NCBI GenBank assembly: GCA_023254555.1
Contig: JALRLI010000002.1
Span: 1-35,397 of the forward strand
Length of the DNA: 35,397 nt
Source of the DNA: Microbacteriaceae bacterium
GTDB lineage: Bacteria > Actinomycetota > Actinomycetes > Actinomycetales > Microbacteriaceae
Reading direction: 5' to 3'
The notes beneath the pieces are model-generated. The model saw nothing but the letters and a program-made list of their open reading frames with translations. It was not told where the DNA came from and did no database searches. Below, piece by piece: positions 9,926 through 20,726 of the stretch. The stretch's first letter is position 1. Every line of letters begins with the position of its first letter. A program made the position numbers and the translations under genes.

Positions 9926-11420
9926 CTTTCCATAGACCGGCCTCGCGCTCACGTTCAAGTTCCGCGCGAGCTTCCGCTTTCGCGTCCATCCACTGGGTAT
10001 ATTCGTCACGACGCTCTTTGTTTGTGCGCCGCGAGGTATCCTCGAGTCTGAGGTCGGTTCCACGAGGGCCATTCACCAGCTCAGCCGCTGAGGTGAGCGT
10101 AGGCTCCCAATCGAAAATTACGCCATTGCCCGGGCCAATTACCACCGTCGAACCAGGAATCGCACCAGCCTTCACGAGACCGTCCTCGACGCCGAGCTTC
10201 GCAAGACGATCAGCGAGAAATCCGACAGCTTCGTCATTGGCAAAGTCGGTCTGTTGCACCCATCGCTCGGGTTTTTTCCCGAGGACTCTAAAAATAGTTC
10301 CGTAGGTTCCACCCTCAGTTTTTATCTCGAATGGATGCTCATCTACAGCCCTCGGCCTAAGCACGATACGCTCTCGATGCTGCTCAGCTTCAAGCGAGGC
10401 TGCCCTCTGCGCGGAAACAATTTCGGCCATGGCAAACGTGAGCTCAGTCAAGCCTTCGTGAGACACCGTCGATATCTCGAACACCCTGTAGCCACGTTCT
10501 TCGAGTTGATTCTTCACGAAGTCTGCGAGCTCACGAGCCTCAGGAACATCAATTTTATTTAGAGCAACGAGCTGAGGGCGCTCTAGCAAAGGAACGCCGG
10601 TATTTACCGGGTACGCCTCCAACTCGAGGAGTATTTTCTCGAGATCCGTAATTGGGTCACGATTTGGCTCGAGGGTCGCGCAGTCGATTACGTGAAGCAA
10701 TCCACTACATCGCTCAACATGTCTGAGGAAGTCAAGCCCCAAGCCTTTACCTTCACTGGCGCCTTCAATCAGCCCTGGCACGTCGGCGACTGTGTACCGT
10801 ACTTCTCCGGCTTGTACGACACCCAGGTTTGGATGAAGCGTCGTGAAGGGATACTCTGCGATCTTGGGTTTAGCAGCGCTTATGGCTGCAATGAGGCTTG
10901 ATTTTCCGGCTGATGGATAGCCAACGAGTGCAATGTCGGCGACTGTCTTCAGCTCGAGCCAGACGGAGCCCTCCCAGCCTGAAGTGCCAAGGAGAGCAAA
11001 TCCGGGCGCTTTGCGTTTGCGACTTGCGAGGGCGTTGTTGCCTAGGCCGCCTAAGCCCCCTTCTGCTACCGTGACTCGTGCCCCGGCCTGATCAAGATCG
11101 GCAATAATTTCGTCGTCAAGGGTTTTCACGATTGTGCCGACTGGCACGGGAAGCAGCAGGTCTTCGCCATCGGTTCCGCTGCGATTGTCGCCCATGCCAA
11201 AGCCCCCGCCCTCGGCATTACGATGTGGGCGACGATGGAACTCAAGCAGGGTTGTGACCTGAGGGTCTGCGATCATGACGATGCTGCCGCCGTTACCGCC
11301 GTTACCGCCGTCGGGACCAGCGAGTGGCTTGAACTTTTCTCGCCTTACCGATACGCAACCATTACCACCGTCACCGGCTTGCAGGTGTACCTGAACCCTG
11401 TCGACAAACGTGACCATCAA
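9909..11420 (-). CDS. obgE: GTPase ObgE/CgtA with OCT domain
   Basis: [26 protein letters not shown] glycine-rich Obg fold; [25 protein letters not shown] motifs; C-terminal OCT-like region. Confidence 0.97.
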   Translation of the reverse strand: MMVTFVDRVQVHLQAGDGGNGCVSVRREKFKPLAGPDGGNGGNGGSIVMIADPQVTTLLEFHRRPHRNAEGGGFGMGDNRSGTDGEDLLLPVPVGTIVKTLDDEIIADLDQAGARVTVAEGGLGGLGNNALASRKRKAPGFALLGTSGWEGSVWLELKTVADIALVGYPSAGKSSLIAAISAAKPKIAEYPFTTLHPNLGVVQAGEVRYTVADVPGLIEGASEGKGLGLDFLRHVERCSGLLHVIDCATLEPNRDPITDLEKILLELEAYPVNTGVPLLERPQLVALNKIDVPEARELADFVKNQLEERGYRVFEISTVSHEGLTELTFAMAEIVSAQRAASLEAEQHRERIVLRPRAVDEHPFEIKTEGGTYGTIFRVLGKKPERWVQQTDFANDEAVGFLADRLAKLGVEDGLVKAGAIPGSTVVIGPGNGVIFDWEPTLTSAAELVNGPRGTDLRLEDTSRRTNKERRDEYTQWMDAKAEARAELEREREAGLWKDDDDE

Positions 11421-11465
11421 TACACCGCCTCTCGGTCTGTTTAATTCTTGCGTAGAAATAGCAAA

Positions 11466-11486
11466 GGGCGAGCTCTAGGCTCGCCC
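11466..11486 (-). terminator. Hairpin between rpmA and obgE
   Basis: Minus strand GGGCGAG-CCTAGAG-CTCGCCC followed by TTTGCTATTTCT: 7-bp GC-rich stem with a moderately U-rich tail. Confidence 0.6.
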
Positions 11487-11502
11487 TCGACTAGATAAAT
11501 AC

Positions 11503-11757
11503 TTAGGAAGCAGCAACGATATTCACTACTTTGCGACCGCCCTTGGTGCCAAACTCTACCGAGCCGGCGGCCAAAGCGAAGAGGGTGTCATCGCCACCAC
11601 GACCGACATTTACACCCGGGTGGAAGTGGGTTCCTCGCTGGCGCACAAGAATTTCGCCGGCGTTTACAACCTGGCCACCAAAACGCTTGACGCCGAGACG
11701 CTGTGCGTTTGAGTCGCGACCGTTACGAGTCGAGCTTGCGCCCTTCTTATGTGCCAT
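11503..11757 (-). CDS. rpmA: 50S ribosomal protein L27
   Basis: [62 protein letters not shown]. Confidence 0.99.
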   Translation of the reverse strand: MAHKKGASSTRNGRDSNAQRLGVKRFGGQVVNAGEILVRQRGTHFHPGVNVGRGGDDTLFALAAGSVEFGTKGGRKVVNIVAAS

Positions 11758-11781
11758 TTCGTGCTCCTGCTTTGCTTGAAA

Positions 11782-12090
11782 CTACTTGATATCGGTGATC
11801 TTGATGCGTGTGAGCTCTTGACGATGGCCCTGGCGCTTCTTGTAACCGGTTTTGTTCTTGTACTTCTGAATGATGATCTTTGGACCGCGAAGGTCTTCGA
11901 GAACTTCAGCCGTGACCTTCACCTTTGCGAGCGCAGAAGCGTCACTGGTGATTGACTTGCCATCGACGACGAGCACAGCTGGAAGCTCGAGCTTGCCTTT
12001 TTCGTCTGCAGCCACACGGTTCACGGTGATGATGTCACCAACCGAAACCTTCTCTTGACGGCCACCAGCTCGCACTACTGCGTAAACCAC
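11782..12090 (-). CDS. rplU: 50S ribosomal protein L21
   Basis: [25 protein letters not shown]...[30 protein letters not shown]. Confidence 0.99.
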   Translation of the reverse strand: MVYAVVRAGGRQEKVSVGDIITVNRVAADEKGKLELPAVLVVDGKSITSDASALAKVKVTAEVLEDLRGPKIIIQKYKNKTGYKKRQGHRQELTRIKITDIK

Positions 12091-12211
12091 GTTGCTCTCT
12101 TTTCCTACGTTTTTAATCTAAATCTTTGAGCGCGCTGCAATTAGCGCACCAACGCCCAACCATACCGAAAAATGCAGCCTCGGTCAAATGCACTGCCGCT
12201 GAAAAAAGCAG

Positions 12212-14344
12212 CTACGGGGCATCTGGAAGTGCTTCCAGAACCGAATCAAGCATCGTTTCCATAATCTCGGGATCCACAACCTTTTTCTGGCGCTCAACCG
12301 AAGGTGGGGGCAGTGGTTGACCGAGAAGTTCAGTGACGACCTCTATCGATTCGGCTATTTCAGCAGTGGATTTCTTCGCGCGCCGAGATTTCGAGCTTGT
12401 TTTGGGCGACTCGTCGCTGGAGTCAGAGGCCTGAGCATCGGGGGTTGAAGGTGCACTGATGGTTGATGCGGCAATCTGAGCGAGCATATTTTTAGATTCA
12501 TCTGTGATCGAATGAGTCTGCGCCGCGGCCGGCTTCGAAGCACCCCGTTTGCGTTTTGGGTTTTCCTGCGGGGTTTGTGTGTGTTTGAACACGGGATCAT
12601 GATGCACGATGATTCCTCGTCCAGCACAGCTCTCACACGGCTCGCTGAAAGACTCGAGTAAGCCAAGACCGAGCTTCTTTCGAGTCATTTGCACGAGCCC
12701 TAGGGAAGTTACTTCTGCAACCTGATGCTTTGTTCTATCCCTGCTCAAGCACTCCACCATACGGCGTAGTACCAAATCCCGGTTCGATTCGAGCACCATG
12801 TCTATGAAGTCGACAACAATGATCCCGCCGATGTCGCGCAATCTCAGCTGACGAACGATTTCTTCTGCGGCTTCAAGATTGTTTTTAGTGACGGTTTCTT
12901 CAAGGTTTCCGCCCTCTCCAACAAACTTGCCAGTATTTACGTCTACTACCGTCATGGCCTCGGTACGGTCAATAACCAGTGACCCTCCCGAAGGTAACCA
13001 GACTTTACGGTCGAGCGCTTTGACAATCTGCTCGTTGACTCGAAATTCATCAAAAATGTCTTTTTTGTCAACGAACTTTTCAATACGCCCCTTGAGATCT
13101 GGAGCGACCTGCGTCAGATATTCGGTGATGGTGTCAAAGGTCTCATCGCCCGAAATAACGATTTTTTGGAAGTCTTCGTTGAACACGTCACGAATGATCT
13201 TGATGAGCATGTCTGGCTCACTGTGCAGCATGGTTGGAGCATTGCCCTTTGAGACTGCAACTTGAATCGCATCCCATTGCGCCGTGAGTCGAGCCACATC
13301 GAGTGTCAACTGCTCTTCACTTGCCCCTTCAGCTGCGGTGCGCACGATTACGCCCGCGCTCTCAGGCAAAATTTCTTTCAGAATTCGCTTGAGTCGAGCG
13401 CGTTCAGTGTCAGGAAGCTTGCGTGAGATGCCATTCATCGCACCATCCGGAACGTACACAAGGTAGCGACCCGGGAGAGAAATCTGGCTCGTCAATCGGG
13501 CACCCTTATGCCCGACAGGATCTTTCGTCACCTGAACGAGTACCTGATCGCCAGGCTTGAGTACATTTTCGATTTTGCGAGCGGTGTTCCCGCCTTCTAG
13601 TTCCGACCAGTCAACCTCACCCGAATACAGAACGGCATTGCGTCCGCGTCCGATGTCGACGAACGCCGCTTCCATACTTGGCAAAACATTCTGAACACGA
13701 CCCAGGTAGACGTTACCGATGAGCGATGCTTCACTGGCACGTGCGACATAGTGCTCCACCAAGACGTTGTCTTCGAGCACTCCGATTTGGATGCGGTCAT
13801 CCTTCTGTCGAACCACCATAATTCGATCAACAGCTTCGCGCCGAGCAAGAAATTCTGACTCGGTAACCACGGTTCGACGACGGCCCGCTTCTCGCCCATC
13901 CCGACGACGTTGTTTTTTTGCTTCAAGTCGCGTCGAGCCCTTGATTCGCTGTGGTTCGGTGATTACTGGCGCGCGGTCGCGATCACGATCACGCACTCGG
14001 GTTCGCGATGACTCACTTATCTCTGGTTGTTTCGCCTCGTCATCGCCGTCAGCGCGGCGCGAACGGCGCCGGCCTCCTTCAGCGAAGGCCAGTTCATCGT
14101 CTTCAAACCCCGGTGGCAACCCGCGACGATCGGCCGTTCTGCGTGTCCTCGGTTCAATCGGAGGGACGTCTGGCTTCAGGAAGAGCAGCTGTTTAGCTGC
14201 TTCGTACCTCTGGGCTGCAGTTTCAGCCACTTTGAGAAAATCTAATGAATCGGTTTTTTCCACCATTTCTGGTGCACTCCTTAGCGATTCGGCAGTAGCC
14301 AATCGCACTAAATCTGTGATGTGTGCTTCCACAGAAACACACAC
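12212..14344 (-). CDS. rne: Ribonuclease E/G
   Basis: EHYVARASEASLIGNVYLGRVQNVLPSMEAAFVDIGRGRNAVLY; DRTEAMTVVDVNTGKFVGEGGNLEETVTKNNLEAAEEIVRQLRLRDIGGIIVVDFIDM; CESCAGRG Zn-link. The start may be the internal MVEKTDSLDF at about 14266. Confidence 0.96.
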   Translation of the reverse strand: MCVSVEAHITDLVRLATAESLRSAPEMVEKTDSLDFLKVAETAAQRYEAAKQLLFLKPDVPPIEPRTRRTADRRGLPPGFEDDELAFAEGGRRRSRRADGDDEAKQPEISESSRTRVRDRDRDRAPVITEPQRIKGSTRLEAKKQRRRDGREAGRRRTVVTESEFLARREAVDRIMVVRQKDDRIQIGVLEDNVLVEHYVARASEASLIGNVYLGRVQNVLPSMEAAFVDIGRGRNAVLYSGEVDWSELEGGNTARKIENVLKPGDQVLVQVTKDPVGHKGARLTSQISLPGRYLVYVPDGAMNGISRKLPDTERARLKRILKEILPESAGVIVRTAAEGASEEQLTLDVARLTAQWDAIQVAVSKGNAPTMLHSEPDMLIKIIRDVFNEDFQKIVISGDETFDTITEYLTQVAPDLKGRIEKFVDKKDIFDEFRVNEQIVKALDRKVWLPSGGSLVIDRTEAMTVVDVNTGKFVGEGGNLEETVTKNNLEAAEEIVRQLRLRDIGGIIVVDFIDMVLESNRDLVLRRMVECLSRDRTKHQVAEVTSLGLVQMTRKKLGLGLLESFSEPCESCAGRGIIVHHDPVFKHTQTPQENPKRKRGASKPAAAQTHSITDESKNMLAQIAASTISAPSTPDAQASDSSDESPKTSSKSRRAKKSTAEIAESIEVVTELLGQPLPPPSVERQKKVVDPEIMETMLDSVLEALPDAP

Positions 14345-14505
14345 TGCTTATCTCGCGGAACGTTTTCCACTCGGGCAACTGCCCTAAATCCTTCTCGAGT
14401 TTGAGACCCGTCTTCGAGTCACTCGACTTATCCATTATGGCACGACCGAGCGCAGAAGTCTGATGGTTCAGTCGTTTCGGAGCGTTCGCTCAGTATGCTC
14501 AGAAT

Positions 14506-15126
14506 ATGCATGATGCTCAACTCTCGCGACGACCATGGGCTTTCGCCGTTTTTTCGATCCTTGCAGGCATCATCGGCTGGTACGCGTCGTTTGAGCTACT
14601 CACTGAGCGCATCAAAACCTTGGCCAAGCCCGGCTACGTACCGAACTGCGATTTCAGCGTGCTTGTCACCTGTGGCCCGAACATGTCGAGTTGGCAAGGC
14701 TCGGTTTTCGGCTTTACGAACACGATTTTTGGCGTTGCGATGTTTGTAGCGCCAGTCTTCGTCGGGGTCGCTCTGCTCGCGCGGGCTCGGTTCGACGGCT
14801 GGTGGTGGATGCTCTACCAGCTAGGAAATCTCTTCGGCATCATCCTCGTTTTCTGGCTCTTTTCGCAGAGCGTCTTTGTTCTGCATACTCTCTGCCCGTG
14901 GTGCATGGTGGTTTGGACAGTCATGATTCCCCTTTGGTGGGTGAATCTCATCAGACCCTATGCTGTTGGAGATATTCCCCTACCTCCGCGGGGGCACGCC
15001 TTTTTCACCCGGCTTCACTCGTGGGTGTGGGTTCTCATTGCACTCAACTACCTCGTGCTGGCATTCATCGCTCAGCTGAAGCTCGACTGGGTCTCAGAGC
15101 TGATGCGATTCCTCGGCGCGGCCTAG
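14506..15126 (+). CDS. Vitamin K epoxide reductase (VKOR) family membrane protein
   Basis: CDFSVLVTCGPNMSSWQGSVFGFTNTIFGVAMF and HTLCPWCMVVW: paired Cys and CPWC redox motif within a multi-TM protein. Confidence 0.93.
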   Translation: MHDAQLSRRPWAFAVFSILAGIIGWYASFELLTERIKTLAKPGYVPNCDFSVLVTCGPNMSSWQGSVFGFTNTIFGVAMFVAPVFVGVALLARARFDGWWWMLYQLGNLFGIILVFWLFSQSVFVLHTLCPWCMVVWTVMIPLWWVNLIRPYAVGDIPLPPRGHAFFTRLHSWVWVLIALNYLVLAFIAQLKLDWVSELMRFLGAA

Positions 15127-15545
15127 TTCGAGCCGAACCAAATTTCGAGCTCACGGGCTGCAGACTCTTCAGAGTCAGAACCGTGAACGAGGTTTTGTTG
15201 AACGGCTGTCCCCCAGTCGCGACCGAAGTCGCCACGAATAGTACCCGGCGCAGCGGTCGTTGGGTCAGTCGTTCCTGCCAGTGATCGAAATCCCTCAATT
15301 ACACGGTTGCCAGCAACACGAAGCGCAACGATTGGCCCCGACTGCATGAACTCTAAGAGTGGCTCGAAGTAGGGTCGGCCCTCATGCTCGGCGTAGTGAC
15401 GGGCAAGCGTATCTCGATCACTTTGCAGCATCTTGATATCGATAAGCGAGTACCCTTTCGCCTCGATTCGACGGAGGATTTCGCCGGTCAGGTTGCGTGC
15501 AACGCCATCGGGTTTTACGAGAACGAGAGTCTCTTGAATCTGCAT
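15123..15545 (-). CDS. ndk: Nucleoside diphosphate kinase
   Basis: QETLVLVKPDGVARNLTGEILRRIEAKGY; TDPTTAAPGTIRGDFG...VHGSDSEESAARELEIWF. Confidence 0.98.
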   Translation of the reverse strand: MQIQETLVLVKPDGVARNLTGEILRRIEAKGYSLIDIKMLQSDRDTLARHYAEHEGRPYFEPLLEFMQSGPIVALRVAGNRVIEGFRSLAGTTDPTTAAPGTIRGDFGRDWGTAVQQNLVHGSDSEESAARELEIWFGSN

Positions 15546-15554
15546 GTTTACAGT

Positions 15555-15941
15555 CTAACTTCCTGTCGGTGGGTTGATTTGGTCTGCACGTTGCCTGTCG
15601 ATTCGACCGCCGACGACCCAGCAGTAGATCCACAGCGCGAAGAACAGGCCTCCCGCAATGAACAATCCTGGCAACAGAACTCCGGTCGCAAAAAAGGCCA
15701 CTTGCGCTGCCCAACCAAATACCAAACCTGCGCTGGTTCGCATCAGGGCAAATGCGAGCAGAATGAGCAAAACGATTGCTCCGGCAATTGCAAACCCGAG
15801 TTCTCGTGGCTGTACGGCGTTGAGGCCAAAAATTGTCAAACCTCCCAGAAAGACAACGACCAACTCGAAGCCCAACACCACAGCAGCTAGGCTGCGTCGA
15901 GTAGAACGCGGCTTCATCGGTTTCTCCGCTTCAATGTTCAT
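15555..15941 (-). CDS. DUF4233 family membrane protein
   Basis: RSTRRSLAAVVLGFELVVVFLGGLTIFG...; overlaps the folC 3' end by 4 bp; conserved folC-DUF4233-ndk order. Confidence 0.88.
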   Translation of the reverse strand: MNIEAEKPMKPRSTRRSLAAVVLGFELVVVFLGGLTIFGLNAVQPRELGFAIAGAIVLLILLAFALMRTSAGLVFGWAAQVAFFATGVLLPGLFIAGGLFFALWIYCWVVGGRIDRQRADQINPPTGS

Positions 15942-17281
15942 AAGTTCGCTCCCCAGTTTGCACCATCAGCAACCGCTATAGCTTGCCCAATGAGTGCAAT
16001 CGAACCGGTGACAACTCCCACGCGATTCTCGCCTGCGCCTGCCCAGTCCCTGAGACTGTCGAGGGCATCCTCGAGTGCATCCCGCTCAAGCACCACGGCG
16101 TCAGGAAGTGCATCCCGAATGTGATTCGCTGTTTCTTCAACGGTTCGTGCTCGAGGCGACGAAGGCGCGGTGACGAAGAATTGGTCTGCGAGCACGCTCA
16201 GTTCACGCGCGATGCCCTGTAGGTCTTTATCTTCAAGCGCGGCGATCACGAAGGCCACCTCTCGGTCTGGATACACGGTGATGAGGGTTTCAACGAGCGA
16301 CTTTGCTCCGTGCGGGTTGTGGGCGGCATCAACAAGCACCAGTGGCGACTGAGAGATTCGTTGGAACCTACCCGGGGAGCTCACCGAAGAGAGCGCGTCA
16401 ACGATGATCTCACTGTTGAGTGGATTATCTTCGGCGAGCAGTGCTTCTACTGCCGCGATTGCGACAGCCGCGTTCAGCGCCTGGTGCGTGCCGTGCAGTG
16501 CGAGTGGAAGCGATTCGTATCGGCCGAGCAACCCGCGAACATCAATTTGTTGCCCGCCAACCGCGTTTAACGCTTGTTCTAGGCCGAACTGTTGACCCTC
16601 GAAGCTCACCGCAACACCCAGCTCTGCTGCACGGGCATTAAGTGCTTCGGCAGCCTGCTCGCTCTGCGCAGCCGAAATTACCACGCTGCCCGGTTTGATG
16701 ATGCCAGCCTTCGTCTTGGCAATTTCCTCAATCGAACCCCCCAGCATATCCATGTGATCAAGGGCGATTGGCGTGAAAACAGCCACTGTGGCGTTAGCAA
16801 TATTCGTTGCGTCCCACGCTCCTCCAACGCCCACTTCAAGCACGAGAACGTCAACTGGCGCATCGGCAAAAATAGCGAATGCAAGCGCAGTAGCAGCCTC
16901 AAAAAAAGTGAGTCTCAGATCGCCGGCAGTTTCGAGTTCGGCGTCTACCAGCTTGAGAATCGGCTCAACGTCGTACCATGCGTCTTGCAGGGTTCGATCG
17001 CTGACTGGCTCACCATCAATGAGTATTCGCTCATTAAATCTCGTGAGGTGCGGGCTCACGAACAACCCTGTTCTCAGGCCGTGGGAGCGAAGCAGTATTT
17101 CAACCATACGCGCTGTGCTTGATTTTCCGTTGGTTCCGGTGACATGAACGACAGGCGCAGCATCTTGTGGATCGCCGAGTAAGTCAGCGACACGCTGAAT
17201 TGCACCGAGCCGAGGCTGTGGCCTCCCCTCGCCAATTCTTTTCTGAAGCTGCTCGTAGACGCTCTCAGACGATTCACTCAC
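15938..17281 (-). CDS. folC: Folylpolyglutamate synthase / dihydrofolate synthase
   Basis: VHVTGTNGKSSTARMVEILLRSHGLRTGLFVSPHLTRFNERILIDGEPV; VLEVGVGGAWDATN; VDAAHNPHGAKSL. Confidence 0.96.
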   Translation of the reverse strand: MSESSESVYEQLQKRIGEGRPQPRLGAIQRVADLLGDPQDAAPVVHVTGTNGKSSTARMVEILLRSHGLRTGLFVSPHLTRFNERILIDGEPVSDRTLQDAWYDVEPILKLVDAELETAGDLRLTFFEAATALAFAIFADAPVDVLVLEVGVGGAWDATNIANATVAVFTPIALDHMDMLGGSIEEIAKTKAGIIKPGSVVISAAQSEQAAEALNARAAELGVAVSFEGQQFGLEQALNAVGGQQIDVRGLLGRYESLPLALHGTHQALNAAVAIAAVEALLAEDNPLNSEIIVDALSSVSSPGRFQRISQSPLVLVDAAHNPHGAKSLVETLITVYPDREVAFVIAALEDKDLQGIARELSVLADQFFVTAPSSPRARTVEETANHIRDALPDAVVLERDALEDALDSLRDWAGAGENRVGVVTGSIALIGQAIAVADGANWGANL

Positions 17282-17284
17282 GCG

Positions 17285-20200
17285 CTAGTTCGCCTTCTCT
17301 ACACGTATGACCAATGGATGATCGCCGCCCACGCTGTGTGACGCATCTGCTGGTGCATCCTCGGTTATTTCTATTGTTGTCGCAAGCGTCTCTTGGGAGA
17401 TGAGGTTGGCATTTGCCCTACATGACACAGCGCCGTGCGGATCGAGCGCGAGAGTGAGTTGAATGCGGTCACTCACCTCAAGCCCAGCCTGCTTTCGGGC
17501 CTCTTGAACGGCACGGACAACGTCACGAGCCAACCCTTCCGCTTCTAACTCGGGGGTGAGAACCGTGTCGAGAAGTACGAAGCCGCCCTCCTCGAGAAGT
17601 GCGAGGGCAACATGGTCTGCATCGACAGCAGAAACACTCAGAGTCAGCTCGTACTCCCCCGGCTCAAGTTCAATGCCGCCGGCAACAACCACGCCCGAGT
17701 CGGCAGACCAGTCACCAGCTTTCGTTGCTCTGATGACGTCTTGCACCTGCTTGCCCAGTCTTGGGCCGGCAGCGCGCGCATTCACCGTCAGCTGATGCGT
17801 GATGCCATATTCAGTGGCCGATGATTCGGTCAGCTCAACAAAGTTGACATCTCGCACGTTCAATTCATCACGGAGCACATCAAGATAGGGCTTGAGCGCA
17901 CGTGAGTTCTTGATTACCAAGGTAAGCGAGCTCAGCGGAAGCCGAACTCTGAGGCCGCGTTGCTTTCGCAGAGCAAGGGCAGACGACGTAACTTGGCGCA
18001 CCGTATCCATCGTGTCAACCAGCTCATCTTCGATGGTGAACTCTGAGGCGCTGGGCCAATCCGTCAGGTGCACACTTCGTTCTCCGGTGAGGCCCTGCCA
18101 GATTTTTTCAGAGACCAAAGGCGCTAACGGCGCCACTACTCGACACAGTGTTTCGAGAACCGTGAACATCGTGTCAAAAGCCTGGGCATTGCTTACATCT
18201 GCTTTTGTGCCAAGCCAGAAACGATCTCTTGATCTGCGAACGTACCAATTGGTGAGCACCTCGACAAAGTCGCGAATACGTGTCGCGGCGACAGTGGAAT
18301 CGAGGTTATCGAGGTCATCCGTCACATCAGCAATGAGCCTGCCAAGCTTGCTCAGAATGTATCGATCAAGCACGTCTTGAGAGTTGGTGTTTCTCTGCGC
18401 TTCGTAGCCGTCGGCATTCGCGTACAGGCTAAAGAAGTACCAGCTACTCCAGAGTGGCAAGAGGAGCTGTCTGACGCCCTCTCGAATGCCTTCCTCGGTC
18501 ACAATAAGATTTCCGCCTCTGACAACTGGGCTAGCCATCAGGAACCAGCGCATGGCGTCTGATCCGTCGCGATTAAACACTTCGTTCACATCCGGATAAT
18601 TTCGAAGCGATTTCGACATTTTGTTGCCGTCACTGCCAAGAACAATGCCGTGGCTAATGACGTTCTTGAAAGCCGGCCGACCAAAAAGCGCTGTCGCAAG
18701 AATGTGCATTGTGTAGAACCAGCCGCGGGTCTGGCCAATGTACTCCACAATGAAGTCGGCTGGTTGATGCTCGTCGAACCACTGCTGATTCTCAAACGGG
18801 TAATGCGCTTGCGCAAAGGGCATCGAGCCTGAATCGAACCAGACATCTAACACATCTGGAATTCGGCGCATTGTTGAATTACCGCTCGGGTCATCAGGAT
18901 TCGGTCGCGTCAGCGCATCGATGAACGGACGGTGAAGGTCATCTGGTCTGACCCCAAAGTCACGCTCGAACTCATCGAGCGACCCATACACATCAATCCT
19001 GGGGAAGTCTGGATTATCACTCTTCCAAACAGGGATTGGGCTCCCCCAGTAGCGGTTTCGGCTAATCGACCAGTCTCTGGCGCCCTCCAACCACTTTCCA
19101 AACTGGCCGTGTTTTACATTCTCAGGGACCCAATTAATCTCTTCATTCAGCTTGAGCATCTGATCTTTAATCTCAGTGACGCGAATGAACCAGCTTGATA
19201 CAGCCTTGTATATCAGTGGGGTTCTACACCGCCAACAGTGCGGGTAGGAGTGCTCGTAGGACGCGACTCTGAACAGCCGGCCGAGTTGTCGAAGAGTGGT
19301 GGTGATCGGCTTGTTCGCTTCAAATACTTGTAACCCAGCGAAATCAGTCACCGCTGCGAGAAATTTCGCACCATCATCAATTGAGACGATGGTTGGGACA
19401 CCGGCACGATCACAAATCTCTTTGTCGACTTCACCAAAGGCTGGCGCGAGATGAACAATTCCCGTGCCATCTTCGGTGCTCACAAACTCGTCGACCAGGA
19501 TCTGCCAAGCATTAGTGGTCTCATACTTTTCGGTGTCAGCGAAGTAGTCAAACAGTCGCTCGTAGCGTATGCCCGCCAGCTCACTGCCCATAAAGGTTTT
19601 GGATACCGAGGCAATCGCTTCATCCGCAGTGTCATAGCCAAGCTCTTTTGCGTGTGCGGCAATTCGTGCGGTCGCTAACAAGATAGCTGGTGCTTGAATC
19701 GCCGCCTCAAGGCCTGGTGTCACGAGCGAGTACTCGACATTTGGGCCGACTGCGAGGGCAAGATTTGTTGGCAGGGTCCATGGTGTGGTCGTCCACGCGA
19801 GACAGTGCGCCCCTTGCAGGCCGAGCTTGGCCGCGGCCTCGCCGGTAAGCGGAAAGCTTACTGTGACGCTCTGGTCTTGACGCATCTTGTAGACGTCATC
19901 ATCCATTCGAAGCTCATGGTTGGAGAGCGGTGTTTCATCTCTCCAGCAATACGGGAGAACGCGTGACCCCTCGTACGCCAAACCCTTGTCGTAAAGCTCT
20001 TTGAAGGCCCAAATCACGGACTCCATGAAACTGATGTCGAGAGTCTTGTAGTCGTTCTCGAAATCTACCCAGCGAGCCTGTCTGGTGACGTACTCTTCCC
20101 ACTCTTTGGTGTACTTGAGCACTGACTCGCGTGCCGCAGCATTGAAGGCCTCAACACCCATTTCCTCAATTTCGTGTTTTTCAGTGATGCCAAGCTGCTT

Positions 20201-20533
20201 CATGGCTTCCAGCTCTGCTGGGAGCCCATGGGTGTCCCACCCAAATCGGCGATGAACCTGGTACCCCTGCATCGTTTTGTAACGCGGGAAAAGGTCTTTC
20301 ACGTACCCGGTGAGCAAGTGACCGTAGTGAGGCAAACCATTCGCGAACGGAGGTCCGTCATTGAAGACCCATTCGGGGGCGCCTTCTCGATTTTCAATGG
20401 ATGCGTTGAACGTTTTGTCTTGCTTCCAGTACTCGAGAATCTCAGTCTCAATGAGAGGAAATGAAGGCGATGCCTGTACCCCAGAGACCGAACCTGAGTC
20501 GGTTGAATGCTTGGGTGATTTCGGGTAGATGAT
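17285..20533 (-). CDS. ileS: Isoleucyl-tRNA synthetase (GWDTHGLP type); proposed start at tandem AUC codons (20533 or 20530)
   Basis: [68 protein letters not shown]. The ORF-track start at 20620 is a TTG inside the T-box, so it is not a credible start. Confidence 0.95.
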   Translation of the reverse strand: MIYPKSPKHSTDSGSVSGVQASPSFPLIETEILEYWKQDKTFNASIENREGAPEWVFNDGPPFANGLPHYGHLLTGYVKDLFPRYKTMQGYQVHRRFGWDTHGLPAELEAMKQLGITEKHEIEEMGVEAFNAAARESVLKYTKEWEEYVTRQARWVDFENDYKTLDISFMESVIWAFKELYDKGLAYEGSRVLPYCWRDETPLSNHELRMDDDVYKMRQDQSVTVSFPLTGEAAAKLGLQGAHCLAWTTTPWTLPTNLALAVGPNVEYSLVTPGLEAAIQAPAILLATARIAAHAKELGYDTADEAIASVSKTFMGSELAGIRYERLFDYFADTEKYETTNAWQILVDEFVSTEDGTGIVHLAPAFGEVDKEICDRAGVPTIVSIDDGAKFLAAVTDFAGLQVFEANKPITTTLRQLGRLFRVASYEHSYPHCWRCRTPLIYKAVSSWFIRVTEIKDQMLKLNEEINWVPENVKHGQFGKWLEGARDWSISRNRYWGSPIPVWKSDNPDFPRIDVYGSLDEFERDFGVRPDDLHRPFIDALTRPNPDDPSGNSTMRRIPDVLDVWFDSGSMPFAQAHYPFENQQWFDEHQPADFIVEYIGQTRGWFYTMHILATALFGRPAFKNVISHGIVLGSDGNKMSKSLRNYPDVNEVFNRDGSDAMRWFLMASPVVRGGNLIVTEEGIREGVRQLLLPLWSSWYFFSLYANADGYEAQRNTNSQDVLDRYILSKLGRLIADVTDDLDNLDSTVAATRIRDFVEVLTNWYVRRSRDRFWLGTKADVSNAQAFDTMFTVLETLCRVVAPLAPLVSEKIWQGLTGERSVHLTDWPSASEFTIEDELVDTMDTVRQVTSSALALRKQRGLRVRLPLSSLTLVIKNSRALKPYLDVLRDELNVRDVNFVELTESSATEYGITHQLTVNARAAGPRLGKQVQDVIRATKAGDWSADSGVVVAGGIELEPGEYELTLSVSAVDADHVALALLEEGGFVLLDTVLTPELEAEGLARDVVRAVQEARKQAGLEVSDRIQLTLALDPHGAVSCRANANLISQETLATTIEITEDAPADASHSVGGDHPLVIRVEKAN

Positions 20534-20712
20534 TGCGCTCCTCGTAACAGTAACAATTACGAGGACGAGCTCATGCCCGCGGTACCACCCCGCGTTGCCA
20601 ACTGAACGTTGACCACTCAATTTATAGCGATAACGGGCTTACCGGCTGGGTCTAATCGGGCTCGTGAAAACCTGTTTCTTCCAGCAGCTCCCCGGTGATT
20701 GCCGGATCAAAG
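20534..20712 (-). ncRNA. T-box riboswitch (actinobacterial ileS type, ultrashort Stem I, translational control)
   Basis: Minus strand: Stem I CCGG-CAATCA-CCGG with an ATC (Ile) specifier in the loop (20697-20699), canonical T-box sequence GGGTGGTACCGCGG (about 20576-20590), and an 8-bp hairpin CCTCGTAA/TTACGAGG (20557-20564/20540-20547) covering part of the SD GAGGAG (20538-20543). Confidence 0.92.
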
Positions 20713-20726
20713 CAGTTGTCAAAAGT

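Noticed and set aside
12091-12211. Structured L21-type ribosomal leader between rne and rplU
   Set aside because: A small GCGC...GCGC inverted repeat is present, but I could not match a known r-protein leader; needs a covariance model.
13767-14387. 206-aa plus-strand ORF (Ser/Arg-rich) opposite rne
   Set aside because: Antisense shadow of the conserved rne coding sequence; composition is a low-complexity reflection of RNase E acidic/basic tracts.
17285-20620. ORF-track start of ileS at 20620 ([15 protein letters not shown]...)
   Set aside because: The extra 29 residues are the T-box antisequestrator and SD hairpin read as protein. Homologous IleRS N-termini begin near the YPK segment, so the true start should be downstream.
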